From positions 20,693,955 through 20,757,954 of the forward strand of contig JAVGWX010000011.1 in the NCBI GenBank assembly GCA_036924085.1: 64,000 nucleotides of DNA, read 5' to 3'. This DNA comes from Ariolimax columbianus (lineage: Eukaryota; Mollusca; Gastropoda; Stylommatophora; Arionidae). Under the pieces are notes generated by a model that was given only the letters and a program-made list of their open reading frames with translations, was not told where the DNA came from and made no database searches. Made by a program: the position numbers and the translations under genes. Shown here in pieces: positions 38,401 through 43,370 of the stretch; the stretch's first letter is position 1; each line of letters starts with the position of its first letter.

Positions 38401-40699
38401 GAGAGTAGCGATATTCCTCGATGATTGTCGCATTCCTGGCGATTGCCTTTTCTTTTGTATAGGTGAACGATTGAGGCGTCCTTTAGCTCCTGCGGAATTT
38501 TACCTTCAGCCCACATGTGACAGAAGAGTTCAGTGATCCTTCTGGTGAGGGATGGGCCAGCTGTCTTATATACCTCTGCTGGTATTGCATCAGAGCTTCC
38601 CCTAAGGAGTTCGCATAAACCTTAGACAACACCATGAAACCACAATGTGTCAGGGCTTCATCCCCTGATATTGGAAGCTCAATGAGAATTGCAACCTGGA
38701 GTGTCCTTTTTGATGCAGTAAGTGGTCACGATAGTGGTCGAGTGACGCAACGGGCCACTGATACCTAAACAAACATTATTATTATTGTTTTAATTTTCAT
38801 TATACTAAAGAAACTGTACACTGGAAGAGTGAGACCAGTTCTCGAGTATGGCATTGCGGCATGGACAACAGCAGCAAAAGGCGAACTTCGATAAAATTAG
38901 CAAAAACCAAGCCATGATAGTTATAACTGGAGGCATGAAGTCAACGCCAATTGTAGAGCTTGAAAAGATTACAAAACTGCAATCCATGACCGACAGAAGA
39001 GACTGCAGAGCCCAGCAGCAAACAGAGAAACTCAGAAGACTGACTGACCATCCAATGCACCAGAGACTAAACAATCTCGGAAATGAGAAACTAAAGCGGA
39101 GAAACTTTGCAGAAATAGCCAAAGCAAAGATGCACGAAGACTCCGTGAACGCACCAACTACACCAAAGCACATCCCTACTGTGCTAGGTGGTAGAGAATA
39201 TACCAGGTATTGCAAACAAAAACTGCCAGACTGAAAAAGAAAGAAGAGATACTACCCTGAGTTACATAACGAAAAACTACCCAAGCATGGACTGGACCCA
39301 TGCATACACTGACGGCTCTGTAACAAACACAACACAGAACGGAGGGGCAGGAGCATTCCTGAACCTACCAAATGGCAGAAAAATAACACTGTCATTCGCT
39401 ACTGGAAAATACACAAGCAATTTCAGAGCGGAGGCAGAGGCACTGAGGGCGGCAGTGGAAGAAATGGTGACAGGTAAAAGAAATGAAAGCCATATAGTCC
39501 TGCTTACAGATGCCTTGGCCGTAGTCACAGAACTAAAAAGCCAGAAAAATACTGAACTTAATGATTTAAGAGCAGTACTCTGTCAACTATGCCAGCAGTC
39601 CGCACCAAAAAGGGTAGTGGTGCAGTGGGTTCCATCCCACTGCAACGAGGAGGCAGACAGACTGGCAAAAGAAGGTGAAAAACTACCACAACCGGATACT
39701 AGTATGACATACGAAGAGTCAAAACGGCTTTTTAGAGCTAGATACATGACCAAATGGGAAACCGAACATACAAGCTACACAAAAAACGATGCCTATTACC
39801 AGTTGAACAGAAGAGAGCAGGTCGTAGTCTTCAGACTTCGCACTGGCCACAATAGACTGAGGTACCACCTGTTCAACAAATTGAAGATAGGTGGCACTGA
39901 CGAATGCCCGTGTGGTACCGGGAAAATGACCGCTGAGCATTTGCTGCAAAACTGCCCGACATACGAGGATCAGAAAGAGCAGATGTGGCCATCACCAGTG
40001 CCAACACTAGACAAGCTCTATGGCAGTGGCGACAGCTTCAGGATGACCGCTGCTTTTTTCGAAAAAATAATGGTTGATGTCTGACTGGGTACGATGAAGA
40101 AGAAGAAGTTTTAATTTTCTAATCCCTATGTGGGGAAACATGCTCTATTTAAAATGTGGACAGTGATTCTTTCCAAGCAGCTGCTATATAGTGAGTTCAG
40201 AACATGCAGACACTCATCAGGGAAACAGAAGAAATTCTACAGACTCCTTAAAAATGTTTCTGAAAAGTTTCAATATTAATCCTGCCTTCTGGGAGATACT
40301 TGCACAGAACCATTCCATCTGGCACGCTAGCATCACACAAGGTGCTCAGATCATAGAGCAAAATTTTATCACCAACACTCAGAGCCAAAACAAGTCACCC
40401 AAAAAAACCTAATGCACGACGACTCCACACATGTGCCCAGGATGCGGCAGAATCTGCTGTGTCAGGATTAGACTAGTCATATAAGATCATATCTTGGAGC
40501 ACGTCTGATTCTGTCACTATTTTCACTTGCAATAGCCAACTATTATTATTATTACCTTGTTCTTAATCTTTCTCCTGATCTTCTTCAGATTCTTCTCCTC
40601 CTGCTTGGTCAGTGGCAGTTTTGTAGGGATGGGATATCCCTCTGATATTAATGTCCTCTTCTCTTCTTCTGACAGAATAAGAATACCTGATTGAGATAT
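11278..40699 (-). CDS. CREB3L: CREB3-like (OASIS/CREB3L class) bZIP transcription factor, partial spliced gene
   Basis: Five minus-strand exons splice in frame: 40699-40556, 29294-29236, 25059-24991, 21950-21860 and 11464-11278. Together they encode about 183 residues. In order these are the ATB region ([23 protein letters not shown]), the basic region (RRKIKNK then [18 protein letters not shown], fitting NxxSAxxSR), a leucine zipper, a hydrophobic segment ([17 protein letters not shown]) and a luminal stretch. Every junction has GT and AG, and phases match (0, 2, 2, 0, then 1 open). Known of the family: these proteins are anchored in the ER membrane, move to the Golgi under ER or secretory demand, are cut by S1P and S2P, and the released bZIP part activates secretory-pathway genes. 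Inferred here: same role. Upstream activation-domain exons and the final exon(s) are not identified, so the gene is partial. Introns are about 11.3, 4.2, 3.0 and 10.4 kb and packed with transposons. Confidence 0.93.
11465..12087 (-). other. CREB3L intron, no further feature
   Basis: AT-rich intron sequence directly upstream of exon E. No ORF or shared repeat recognised. Confidence 0.6.
12088..12340 (+). repeat. Repeat family H
   Basis: About 250 bp, matched in reverse orientation by 25500-25745. Shared landmarks: CTACTGGC at the start, GATATCAGGA, AACCAGTGCTT, TGTACCTATGCTAG, CCAAAGTGCAATGGAAG, GTGTGAAAGTTGTG and ATGAAACAGAGTG. I judge identity as roughly three quarters by eye. No tRNA boxes or TSD seen; class unknown. 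Confidence 0.7.
12425..12840 (+). pseudogene. CR1-like LINE fragment (endonuclease-RT linker)
   Basis: Plus strand: [13 protein letters not shown], then in a second frame [20 protein letters not shown] and [20 protein letters not shown] basic stretch with SYVRxKxRxKxxVGPL is the linker between endonuclease and RT in CR1-type LINEs, probably the same family as 8525-10135. One frameshift, and both domains are lost. Confidence 0.75.
12845..13125 (+). pseudogene. LINE 3' end (GRPRRRW family)
   Basis: The translation reads [43 protein letters not shown] and [12 protein letters not shown], ending in ATGATGATGAT. The same 3' end appears at 18095-18525, 26880-27650 and 61515-61945, so it is a recurrent family in this genome. 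Confidence 0.8.
13126..13990. other. CREB3L intron, no further feature
   Basis: AT-rich sequence with a few short CTT runs. Nothing recognised. Confidence 0.5.
13993..14225 (+). mobile_element. tRNA-derived SINE (family I)
   Basis: The head GGGGAGCACATGGCCAAATG has box A TGGCCAAATGG (14004-14014). Box B, GGTTCAAATACC (14048-14059), lies at tRNA-like spacing, and an anticodon-arm-like stem surrounds CTGTCGAAAAGG. The body ends beside the next SINE at 14238. Only one copy was seen in the window. Confidence 0.65.
14238..14488 (+). mobile_element. tRNA-derived SINE D with poly(A) tail
   Basis: Head GGGGACGGCGTGGGCTAGTG, box A TAGTGGTTAAGTG (14253-14265), box B GGATTCGATCC (14291-14301). The body carries the core GAAGTCAGATGTATTGGACG, and the copy ends in an A-run of about 18 at 14470-14488. 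Two more copies, both reversed, lie at 24705-24912 and 27338-27590. Confidence 0.9.
14490..15550. other. CREB3L intron, no further feature
   Basis: A short CA/CACA-rich patch lies near 15260-15290. No ORF or known element. Confidence 0.5.
15551..15800. repeat. Minisatellite, 50 bp x 5, nearly identical units
   Basis: CAGGTGGCAGAGTGTTTAAG starts at 15561, 15611, 15661, 15711 and 15761, an exact 50-bp period. The units differ by about one base, so the expansion is recent. Each unit contains TGGCAGAGTG, which fits the pol III box A consensus; no box B follows. Confidence 0.95.
15801..16574. other. CREB3L intron, no further feature
   Basis: Unremarkable AT-rich sequence. A small palindrome (ATGTACATAT) lies near 16352. 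Confidence 0.5.
16575..16688 (+). pseudogene. RNase H fragment of a LINE
   Basis: The plus strand reads [17 protein letters not shown], which fits the retrotransposon RNase H motif WxPGHxGxxGNExAD. Only this short motif remains before a SINE C fragment. Confidence 0.5.
16690..16840 (-). repeat. SINE C fragment
   Basis: Tail-side TTCTTCTTCAACATTCGTCA, then GTTGTGTCGTACTT, GCGATATCTGCACCTTTGGG and CCCGACATATCCGATTTCAG match the 3' half of SINE C in reverse. Confidence 0.7.
16880..16945 (-). repeat. SINE B head fragment (hairpin only)
   Basis: GACTAACATGTCTGATCAGT and TGACCAGATGTTAGTC form an inverted repeat around TATTTTTTGCC. This is the 5' hairpin of SINE B alone, followed by CTTCCTCCCC, the complement of the family's GGGGAGGAAG start. 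Confidence 0.7.
16946..18090 (+). pseudogene. LINE relic: endonuclease and RT fragments
   Basis: First a piece of AP-like endonuclease: [47 protein letters not shown] (the GDFN motif reads GDFK). Then, after a deletion, [16 protein letters not shown], then FVKD where FADD is expected, then [11 protein letters not shown] and a degraded C-terminus. Stops and deletions throughout. Confidence 0.8.
18095..18525 (+). pseudogene. LINE 3' end (GRPRRRW family)
   Basis: Reads [54 protein letters not shown] and FFKGHAT, ending in ATGATGATGG. Same 3' end as 12845-13125. Several stops upstream. Confidence 0.8.
18585..18690 (-). repeat. SINE C fragment
   Basis: GGGTTTGCCTTC, GATCCCTATTCTTTTAGCCA and GCAGCCTGTTTCTAGG match the middle of SINE C in reverse. 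Confidence 0.6.
18691..19171. other. CREB3L intron, no further feature
   Basis: Nothing recognised apart from short ATT/GTT runs. Confidence 0.5.
19172..19490 (+). repeat. Repeat family F
   Basis: About 320 bp, matched in reverse at 49797-50118. Shared landmarks: AAGCTGGATATAGC, GATTTCCTGCTTAACGGGCT, GTTAACCGATG, GCGCCATCTATGCTGCTCTA, GGCCGGTGTTATGCCATGTC and CATACACAAAGACCCC. No ORF. Unknown class; it could be a SINE or a non-autonomous DNA element. Confidence 0.75.
19491..20110. other. CREB3L intron, no further feature
   Basis: AT-rich; nothing recognised. Confidence 0.5.
20111..20853. mobile_element. Palindromic mariner derivative, copy 2
   Basis: TA at 20109-20110 and 20854-20855 flanks inverted ends (CGAGGGGTGTTAAAATGG and the complement of CGACGTGTGTTCAAATGA). 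The left arm reads, on the plus strand, the transposase N-terminus: [69 protein letters not shown]. At about 20561 the sequence flips and returns along the same region on the opposite strand, from the GDKSV codons back to the terminus. The long ORF across 20316-20843 is therefore half sense and half antisense. No catalytic domain. Confidence 0.88.
20854..21859. other. CREB3L intron, no further feature
   Basis: Short CA-rich patches near 21040 and 21345; otherwise nothing recognised. Confidence 0.5.
21860..21950 (-). CDS. CREB3L: CREB3L exon D: end of zipper, linker, start of transmembrane segment
   Basis: 91 bp. The acceptor is TTTGCTTGCAG; the donor is ATG|GTTAGT. It encodes [20 protein letters not shown], then [10 protein letters not shown]. 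The LLxQLQKLQ-LV motif and the T-Q-x-GT residues before the membrane segment are typical of CREB3L1/L2. It splices in phase 0 to exon E, where the hydrophobic segment continues. Confidence 0.93.
21975..22295 (-). repeat. SINE C copy
   Basis: Begins 24 bp upstream (gene sense) of CREB3L exon D. Landmarks: CGAAGTTGTGTCATAATTTA, TTGTGCCTTTCGGACG, GCAATCCTTATTCTTTTGGT, GCAGCCTGTTTCCAGG and CACTGTGCTGCACATTCG. Diverged. Confidence 0.75.
22627..22970 (+). repeat. SINE B copy
   Basis: Two head-type GACAC/GATAC-AATATACTGAC segments are followed by CCTGGAAACAGGCTGTTTTC, GCCAAGCATAGCCCAACCGC, GGGTGCACAAAAGAGTTAAC and GGCATTAAACAACAAATG. The region GGTGAGGGATCGACGTGATC is partly deleted. Confidence 0.85.
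22980..24190. repeat. Minisatellite, about 37 bp x about 32, within CREB3L intron
   Basis: Unit built around TTACCTGTACTGAGGTAAGA followed by ATCTTCTGTTGTACCTG or a shorter ATCTTGTGGTATCTG variant. Unit lengths alternate between about 32 and 37 bp. I count about 32 copies of the CTGAGGTAA-type core by eye. It lies between exons C and D. Confidence 0.95.
24191..24704. other. CREB3L intron, no further feature
   Basis: Nothing recognised. Confidence 0.5.
24705..24912 (-). mobile_element. tRNA-derived SINE D
   Basis: Reverse copy ending about 80 bp from CREB3L exon C. The complement shows GGGGACGGCGTGCGTTAGTG, TTAAGTGACACGG and GGTTTGATCCCC at the head and the TGAAGTCGGATGCACTGGGT core at the other end. 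The A-tail is lost. Confidence 0.88.
24991..25059 (-). CDS. CREB3L: CREB3L exon C: leucine-zipper core
   Basis: 69 bp. The acceptor is TTCTCTGATAG and the donor is AG|GTAGGC. The exon starts with one base and ends with two bases of split Arg codons, matching its neighbours. It encodes [19 protein letters not shown] followed by three Asn. This continues the heptad register of the zipper; the N-rich end before RSLL matches the family pattern LEN-x-N-R-x-LL. Confidence 0.93.
25217..26203. mobile_element. Possible piggyBac-like non-autonomous element
   Basis: TTAA (25213-25216) is followed by CTCTTTCCGGACC. About 990 bp away, GGTCTCGAAAGAGG then TAA is the near-complement. TTAA target sites with a CTCTTT-type end suggest piggyBac, but the right TTAA is mutated, no transposase is present and only one copy was seen. 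It contains repeat family H. Near the left end, AGCCACTATAGTGGCT is a perfect 16-bp palindrome. Confidence 0.3.
25500..25745 (-). repeat. Repeat family H
   Basis: Reverse complement of the 12088-12340 copy (CTCACCTCACTCTG, CCATTGCACTTTGG, ATAGGTACATACAG, CGCCTCCGCCAGTAG). Confidence 0.7.
26204..26879. other. CREB3L intron, no further feature
   Basis: AT-rich, with a TTTAGTTTAGTTTAATTTAG run near 26490. Nothing else recognised. Confidence 0.5.
26880..27650 (+). pseudogene. LINE 3' end (GRPRRRW family), split by a SINE
   Basis: Reads [40 protein letters not shown] and [12 protein letters not shown] up to 27329, then resumes after SINE D (27338-27590) with [14 protein letters not shown]. Closely related to 61515-61945. 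Several stops, so it was already dead or has decayed since. Confidence 0.85.
27338..27590 (-). mobile_element. SINE D inserted in a LINE, with 8-bp target-site duplication
   Basis: GCTGTGAT occurs at 27330-27337 and 27591-27598. Between them the reverse SINE D runs from a T-run and GCGTTCGCCTTATTTCTCTA through the CGGCCCAGTGCATCCAACTT core to GGGATCGAACCCAGCACC and CCACTAGTCCACATG. The interrupted LINE is colinear across the gap with the intact copy at 61515-61945, confirming the insertion. Confidence 0.92.
27730..27900 (-). pseudogene. LINE 3'-end relic
   Basis: The complement shares the GGAGATTACTGAGAGAAGGT, GATGAATAAGACACA layout with 28240-28545 and 1800-2090. Weak and short. Confidence 0.4.
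28240..28545 (-). pseudogene. LINE 3'-end relic
   Basis: The minus strand reads IKKTMWG, a stop in place of Trp, then [21 protein letters not shown]. This is the WRWLGHTLR then ITRQALDWNPQG region of RTE-like C-termini. Confidence 0.6.
28546..29235. other. CREB3L intron, no further feature
   Basis: GC-richer patch at 28620-28820 (CTGCCTCCTTACAGCCTCCA); no second copy seen in the window. Nothing else. Confidence 0.5.
29236..29294 (-). CDS. CREB3L: CREB3L exon B: DNA-contacting basic region and first zipper residues
   Basis: 59 bp, entered in phase 0 after TTTCTTTCAG and ending with two bases of an Arg codon before GTACAG. It encodes [19 protein letters not shown]. Joined to exon A it completes the N-x-x-S-A-x-x-S-R signature that contacts DNA in OASIS-type bZIP proteins. 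All conserved basic residues are present. The previous intron is about 11.3 kb and carries three dated LINE insertions. Confidence 0.95.
29555..29690 (-). pseudogene. LINE C-terminal fragment
   Basis: The minus strand reads [37 protein letters not shown], an uninterrupted piece of the RTE/L1-like C-terminal domain (LLYG-x-ETW). Similar to the start of 56865-57340. Confidence 0.75.
29903..30673 (-). pseudogene. LINE RNase H domain and C-terminus
   Basis: [14 protein letters not shown] (Asp), [12 protein letters not shown] (Glu), [11 protein letters not shown] (Asp) and [20 protein letters not shown] make the RNase H fold core. The Trp before VPSHC is a TAG stop here (TGG in the sister copy at 39188-40084). 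After [18 protein letters not shown] a further frameshift garbles the terminal C-x-C-H-C motif. Confidence 0.9.
30552..32174 (-). pseudogene. LINE reverse transcriptase domain
   Basis: A 540-residue frame. Blocks in order: [64 protein letters not shown] (catalytic Asp), [23 protein letters not shown] (catalytic FADD), [13 protein letters not shown] and [12 protein letters not shown]. All RT catalytic residues are present. The frame ends by shifting near 30680 at [15 protein letters not shown], where the intact sister copy continues to RNase H in frame. Confidence 0.93.
31906..33000 (-). pseudogene. LINE endonuclease C-terminus and EN-RT linker
   Basis: A 364-residue frame. [15 protein letters not shown] completes the endonuclease (SDH box). 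A basic, helical linker follows: [47 protein letters not shown] frameshift near 32180, where the end of the linker meets RT domain 0/1, moves the RT to another frame. Confidence 0.88.
33047..33781 (-). pseudogene. LINE apurinic-type endonuclease domain (N-terminal part)
   Basis: A 244-residue frame. After a variable N-terminus it shows [15 protein letters not shown] (catalytic Asn), VACIQETHL (catalytic Glu), [19 protein letters not shown] and [15 protein letters not shown] (catalytic Asp/Asn). The frame breaks near 33050, before [11 protein letters not shown], and the SDH motif follows in the next frame. In an active element this enzyme nicks target DNA to prime reverse transcription. Confidence 0.9.
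33785..34781 (-). promoter_or_regulatory. LINE 5'UTR (presumed internal promoter region)
   Basis: About 1 kb with no coding sequence between the 5' TSD and the endonuclease frame. LINEs of this kind carry an internal promoter here; I cannot point to its elements. At 33742-33795 (overlapping the start of the coding frame) lies a core, GAAATCGGATGCACGGGGCC, shared with SINE C and D. Part of it (33965-34250) has a diverged copy at 34925-35220. Confidence 0.6.
34925..35220 (-). repeat. Diverged copy of the LINE 5'UTR segment
   Basis: GAGGCAGTCCAGTATGTCGG, CCAGGATTGTCACGTCCTGC, TTCCCCGCC, CGTCATCCATGG and AGAATGCATTT are colinear with 33965-34250. It lies outside the 15-bp TSD, so it belongs to an older, separate insertion. 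Confidence 0.75.
35480..36045 (+). pseudogene. LINE C-terminal relic
   Basis: Reads [60 protein letters not shown] and [10 protein letters not shown]: the Y-G-x-x-W, LRVAQRAMER and RWAGH blocks of a long-known RT C-terminal layout. Stops and a local duplication of the ERTLKVSL/STLRVSL segment. Confidence 0.75.
36046..36827. other. CREB3L intron, no further feature
   Basis: At 36395-36450 AGAGAGCAGCAAAGATGGTG resembles a short piece of repeat family F. Otherwise nothing recognised. Confidence 0.4.
36840..38593 (-). mobile_element. 5'-truncated LINE with 12-bp TSD
   Basis: AGCTTCCCCTAA at 36828-36839 and 38594-38605. The copy ends in an AAT/ATT-repeat tail (36840-36851) on its 3' side. It begins within the RT, so the endonuclease is missing: a standard incomplete insertion. 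A different family from the EN-RT-RNase H element next to it. Confidence 0.92.
37185..38516 (-). CDS. LINE reverse transcriptase, open 443-residue frame
   Basis: Open across RT and C-terminus: [87 protein letters not shown] and [12 protein letters not shown], then [11 protein letters not shown]. The catalytic box is FTDD, not FADD; the two Asp are kept. The frame breaks just after KETF (the expected RPKKRFKD continues in another frame). No start of its own: it is the tail of a longer ORF cut at the 5' end by truncation, so it is not a functional gene by itself. Confidence 0.9.
   Translation of the reverse strand: MWAEGKIPQELKDASIVHLYKRKGNRQECDNHRGISLLSVAGKILARLLLNRLNKHLEQSHHLPESQCGFRAGRGTVDMIFAAHQVQEKCREQNQALYTTFIDLTKAFDTVNRGGLWMIMSKYGCPNKFITMVKQLHEDMCACVLDSGAISKTFLVSNGVKQGCVLAPTLFSMMFAATMTDAFRSLELGIPIKYHTDGKLLNSRRMKAKTKVAGDIIRELVFTDDCALMSNSELNMQVGMDQFSAACENFGLTINAKKTEVMYQPAPGMPYTKPKTTVSGQTLNAVDKFTYLGSTLSRSVSLDDEVASRIAKASTAFGRMRSMVWARRGISVKTKLKVYRATIIPTLLYACESWTVYSGHARRLNHFHTGCLRRIFHIRWQDRVTDIEVLSRANMPSIHALLEKARLGWAGHLVCMSDEWLPKKLLYGELREGWRERAPKETF
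38799..40107 (+). mobile_element. 5'-truncated copy of the EN-RT-RNase H LINE, 12-bp TSD
   Basis: GTTTTAATTTTC at 38787-38798 and 40108-40119. The 1309-bp body is colinear with the 3' part of the full-length element at 29831-34781, from [20 protein letters not shown] to the end, and finishes with a GAAGAAGAAG tail. Opposite in orientation to the full-length copy in the same intron. Confidence 0.93.
39188..40084 (+). CDS. LINE RNase H domain with C-terminal zinc-type motif, open frame
   Basis: 298 residues, open to the natural stop. [33 protein letters not shown] and VQWVPSHC give the RNase H active-site Asp, Glu and Asp. Compared with the full-length copy, four residues (NIQG type) are missing between VPSHC and [11 protein letters not shown], at the fourth catalytic motif. 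The end, [19 protein letters not shown], keeps the C-x-C-x8-H-x4-C motif typical of this LINE group. A broken RT tail precedes it at 38848-39187. Not an autonomous gene. Confidence 0.9.
   Translation: MVENIPGIANKNCQTEKERRDTTLSYITKNYPSMDWTHAYTDGSVTNTTQNGGAGAFLNLPNGRKITLSFATGKYTSNFRAEAEALRAAVEEMVTGKRNESHIVLLTDALAVVTELKSQKNTELNDLRAVLCQLCQQSAPKRVVVQWVPSHCNEEADRLAKEGEKLPQPDTSMTYEESKRLFRARYMTKWETEHTSYTKNDAYYQLNRREQVVVFRLRTGHNRLRYHLFNKLKIGGTDECPCGTGKMTAEHLLQNCPTYEDQKEQMWPSPVPTLDKLYGSGDSFRMTAAFFEKIMVDV
40120..40555. other. CREB3L intron next to exon A, no further feature
   Basis: Nothing recognised apart from an ATTATTATTATT run at the splice donor side. Confidence 0.5.
40556..40699 (-). CDS. CREB3L: CREB3L exon A: ATB region and start of basic region
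   Basis: 144 bp, 48 codons, phase 0 at both ends. The acceptor is a pyrimidine-rich tract ending TTCTTCAG; the donor is AAG|GTAAT. It encodes a CREB3-family block with [23 protein letters not shown] and [10 protein letters not shown]. The ATB region just before the bZIP is diagnostic of CREB3/CREB3L proteins and separates them from CREB/ATF1 and ATF6. The exon ends inside the basic region, before ISAQESR. No convincing preceding exon was found between here and 64 kb on this strand. Confidence 0.93.
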
Positions 40700-41406
40700 C
40701 TGAAGAATAAACAAATGACAAGTTTCATGAATACCAGCATCTAAACAAAATCAACAACAATCATTACAGTGTTTATTCCCATATCCAACGCCCACCTGGA
40801 GGGTTTATAGAAGATCATTCTTTATGTTGTGCTGCCAATAAAAACATGGAACCACCACTGATGTTTTCTCGTCACACATTCATAATATCCTCAGTGTAAG
40901 TCAGTATGTGAGAAAGCCAACAATATTATGTATGCTGCCCGATCTTTTGTAGTGCTATCCAGTGTGGGCCTAGATCTTTGGTAAGTCCATCTCGCCATCA
41001 CAGTGGTGGGCGACCCCATGGATGTGTACATGTGTATGGCCATCAAAATGTTGTCTTCATGTCCACCTGTTGTCAGGCATGTGTAACACACATCTAGCCC
41101 AACAATGTTTGCTTGATATCACTGCTTCCACACCATGCCAGAATAAAGTTTAATGTTGAATTTCTTTGTTCTTGATCTTTTCCCGAATCCAAATTTTTTA
41201 TTTATACTGTTCCATTACTTTCTGAGTGATGCTGCTGAGCTTCTCAGCATCTGTTTTGCGCAAGTTCCACACTTCACATTTGTAAATCATTGCTGGAATG
41301 ACCATGGAATTGAAAGTGTGTGCTCTTGCTATGGTGTCTTTTACCTTTTAAAGTATTGGCTTAATGGAGTTAAAGGAATACCAAGTTGCTTTTCATCTTC
41401 TATATA
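40700..41406. other. No recognisable feature (upstream of CREB3L exon A)
   Basis: No acceptable upstream exon or repeat found here. Confidence 0.4.
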
Positions 41407-42307
41407 CGAGGGGCATTCAAGTCAAACCAAAACTTTTTGTAATGAAAACAAAATTTTCTTTTTTTCAAGTAGTCAAAATGCCATTTGTTTTTCTATATCT
41501 CCTGCAACATTTATTCACTTATCCCAGCATTTAAGTAATGCTTGAAAAGCTTCACTGTAGAAAGATTTGTCAGTATGTCTGAACCAATCCAGTTCAATCT
41601 GTTTCACTTCAACATCATTGCTGAAATTTTGACCTCCCAGGAATTTTTTTATGGGTTCCAAACAGGTGAAAATAGCTTAAAGCGAGGTCTGGGCTGTAAG
41701 GTGGATGTGGCAATACCTCCCAGTCGAGTAGCTGCAGATAGGACATAGTGTGGTGAGCCGAATGAGGCCAAGCATTATCTTGCAGGAGCAAGACGCACTT
41801 TGTGATCAAATCATGCCGTTTTTTTCAGCACATGGTAATGCACATGACTCAAAATGCATATGCACTGTCGATAGTAGCACCACAAGGTAGTAAATCAACA
41901 TCTAGGATAAGGCGTTCCATAATCTGGATATTCACAGGAGTGACTGTGGTGCGTTGAGATCCACCATGGCCAGGATCATCACTCACAGATGTACGGCCTT
42001 CTCTAAAACGTTTACATCAATCAAATGTCTTACTGAAATTGAGTGTCTCATCACCATATTGTGATTGCAGTCTTCTGTAAATTTCTGCAGCTTCACAAGA
42101 AACTTCATCACAACACGCTGTTCCATGCAAGCACTAATAGTGTTGTTCATCATTTTTATTCATCTGTCCCATGACTGGCCCATGGCAATTGGGCCACCTA
42201 GCAGTAATAGGACACAAGTGCCCATAACTAATGACAGTAGTTTCAACCCGCTATATGCTATTCAGGTAGAACAACAAAAAGTCCCAGTTTGATTTGAACG
42301 CCCCTCG
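41407..42307 (-). mobile_element. Full-length but dead mariner (Tc1/mariner superfamily)
   Basis: TA at both ends (41405-41406, 42308-42309) flanks inverted termini: CGAGGGGCATTCAAGTCAAA on the left and the complement of CGAGGGGCGTTCAAATCAAA on the right. The 901-bp body on the minus strand encodes transposase remnants: LNFSKTFDKCKRFREG, SDDPGHGGSQRTTVTP, then LLQDNAWPHSAHHTM and LPHPPYSPDLALSYFHLFG, the second and third Asp regions of the DD34D triad. Stops and frameshifts disrupt it. A different family from the palindromic copies. Confidence 0.93.
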
Positions 42308-42334
42308 TATTCCGTGGTTATGCGGTTGGCATTT

Positions 42335-42548
42335 ATCTCTTGGCCTAGGTAGAAATAGGAGTTCTCTTGTCATGATGGTTTATTTAGCACATTGTTCGGT
42401 CAGTGAGCATCATGCAGATAAAGCAAAGCATATCACAACAGTCTTGAGGACTCTGGCCCATGTTCATCAGCACGCTCGAGATGTGAAGAAAGCTACTGCA
42501 ACCCGTCACTTAATGTCCATGTCAGAGTGCACAAAAGAGTAAACAACA
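42335..42548 (+). repeat. SINE B copy, partial
   Basis: GCATCATGCAGATAAAGCAA, AGCATATCACAACAGTCTTG, CATCAGCACGCTCGAGATGT and AGTGCACAAAAGAGTAAAC match the 3' half of SINE B; the head is lost or diverged. Confidence 0.75.
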
Positions 42549-43370
42549 GACCTGTCAACTAGGCCCCACATTTGCTAAGTCTGGCCCTGGTTGCCCTTAC
42601 TCAGATAAACATGTCAAATATGATCAGTATAAGATATAAGATTTTGTGTAAAAATATAACTACTGCAGACAGTAATACAAGTCTTATCTTCCCTCTATTT
42701 ATCTTATGGTTGTAAATTGTGCAACTCCCTCAGAACTCAAACAAACTTTTGAGCTACAAGAAAACATTTTTAGCTACTGCTTTAGTTCATTTCATTATAA
42801 TCTTCCATTTTATTTTTAAAGAAAGCTAAGGATTTAAATAAGTTTGTTCTTGCTGGGTGGTGTGATAGTATTTTCTGAAATGCGACATCAGAACAAGGTT
42901 ACTTAAAGATTTATGGCTGGCTCTCGTAACAGGCTTATGTATTTTTTTTTTTTTTTTTTTAGTGGCTGTGAAATACAATACTTCAGGCAGATAGCTTTAA
43001 ACACAAGTGTAGATCAGCTATTGGTGCAAAACGAGGGGACATAATATTGTCACGTCTACAGTACAAATCCAGGAAAAAATTGCAGCTGACAACCTATGAA
43101 TGAATGTGTTTCTGGCTATATAGTGTTCAGAGAGTGGCTAGATTGGTTTATTCATCACTTATCTAGGCATATTTGTCTGAAATTGTATGTGTAAAGGCAC
43201 AAGTTCAATTATTGACCATTTCATATTTCTGATAACAGTTTCAGAAAGGTTAAATGGGGAACACAAATAAACCACAAATCGCTTATTCTGCATGCATGAT
43301 CTCTAAACATGCATAGGAGGGTGTAATTTTGTTCACTTTGTGTATTCTTAAAATCATTACAAGGATAAAT
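42549..43370. other. No recognisable feature
   Basis: AT-rich, with a T-run of about 19 near 42943. Nothing recognised. Confidence 0.5.
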
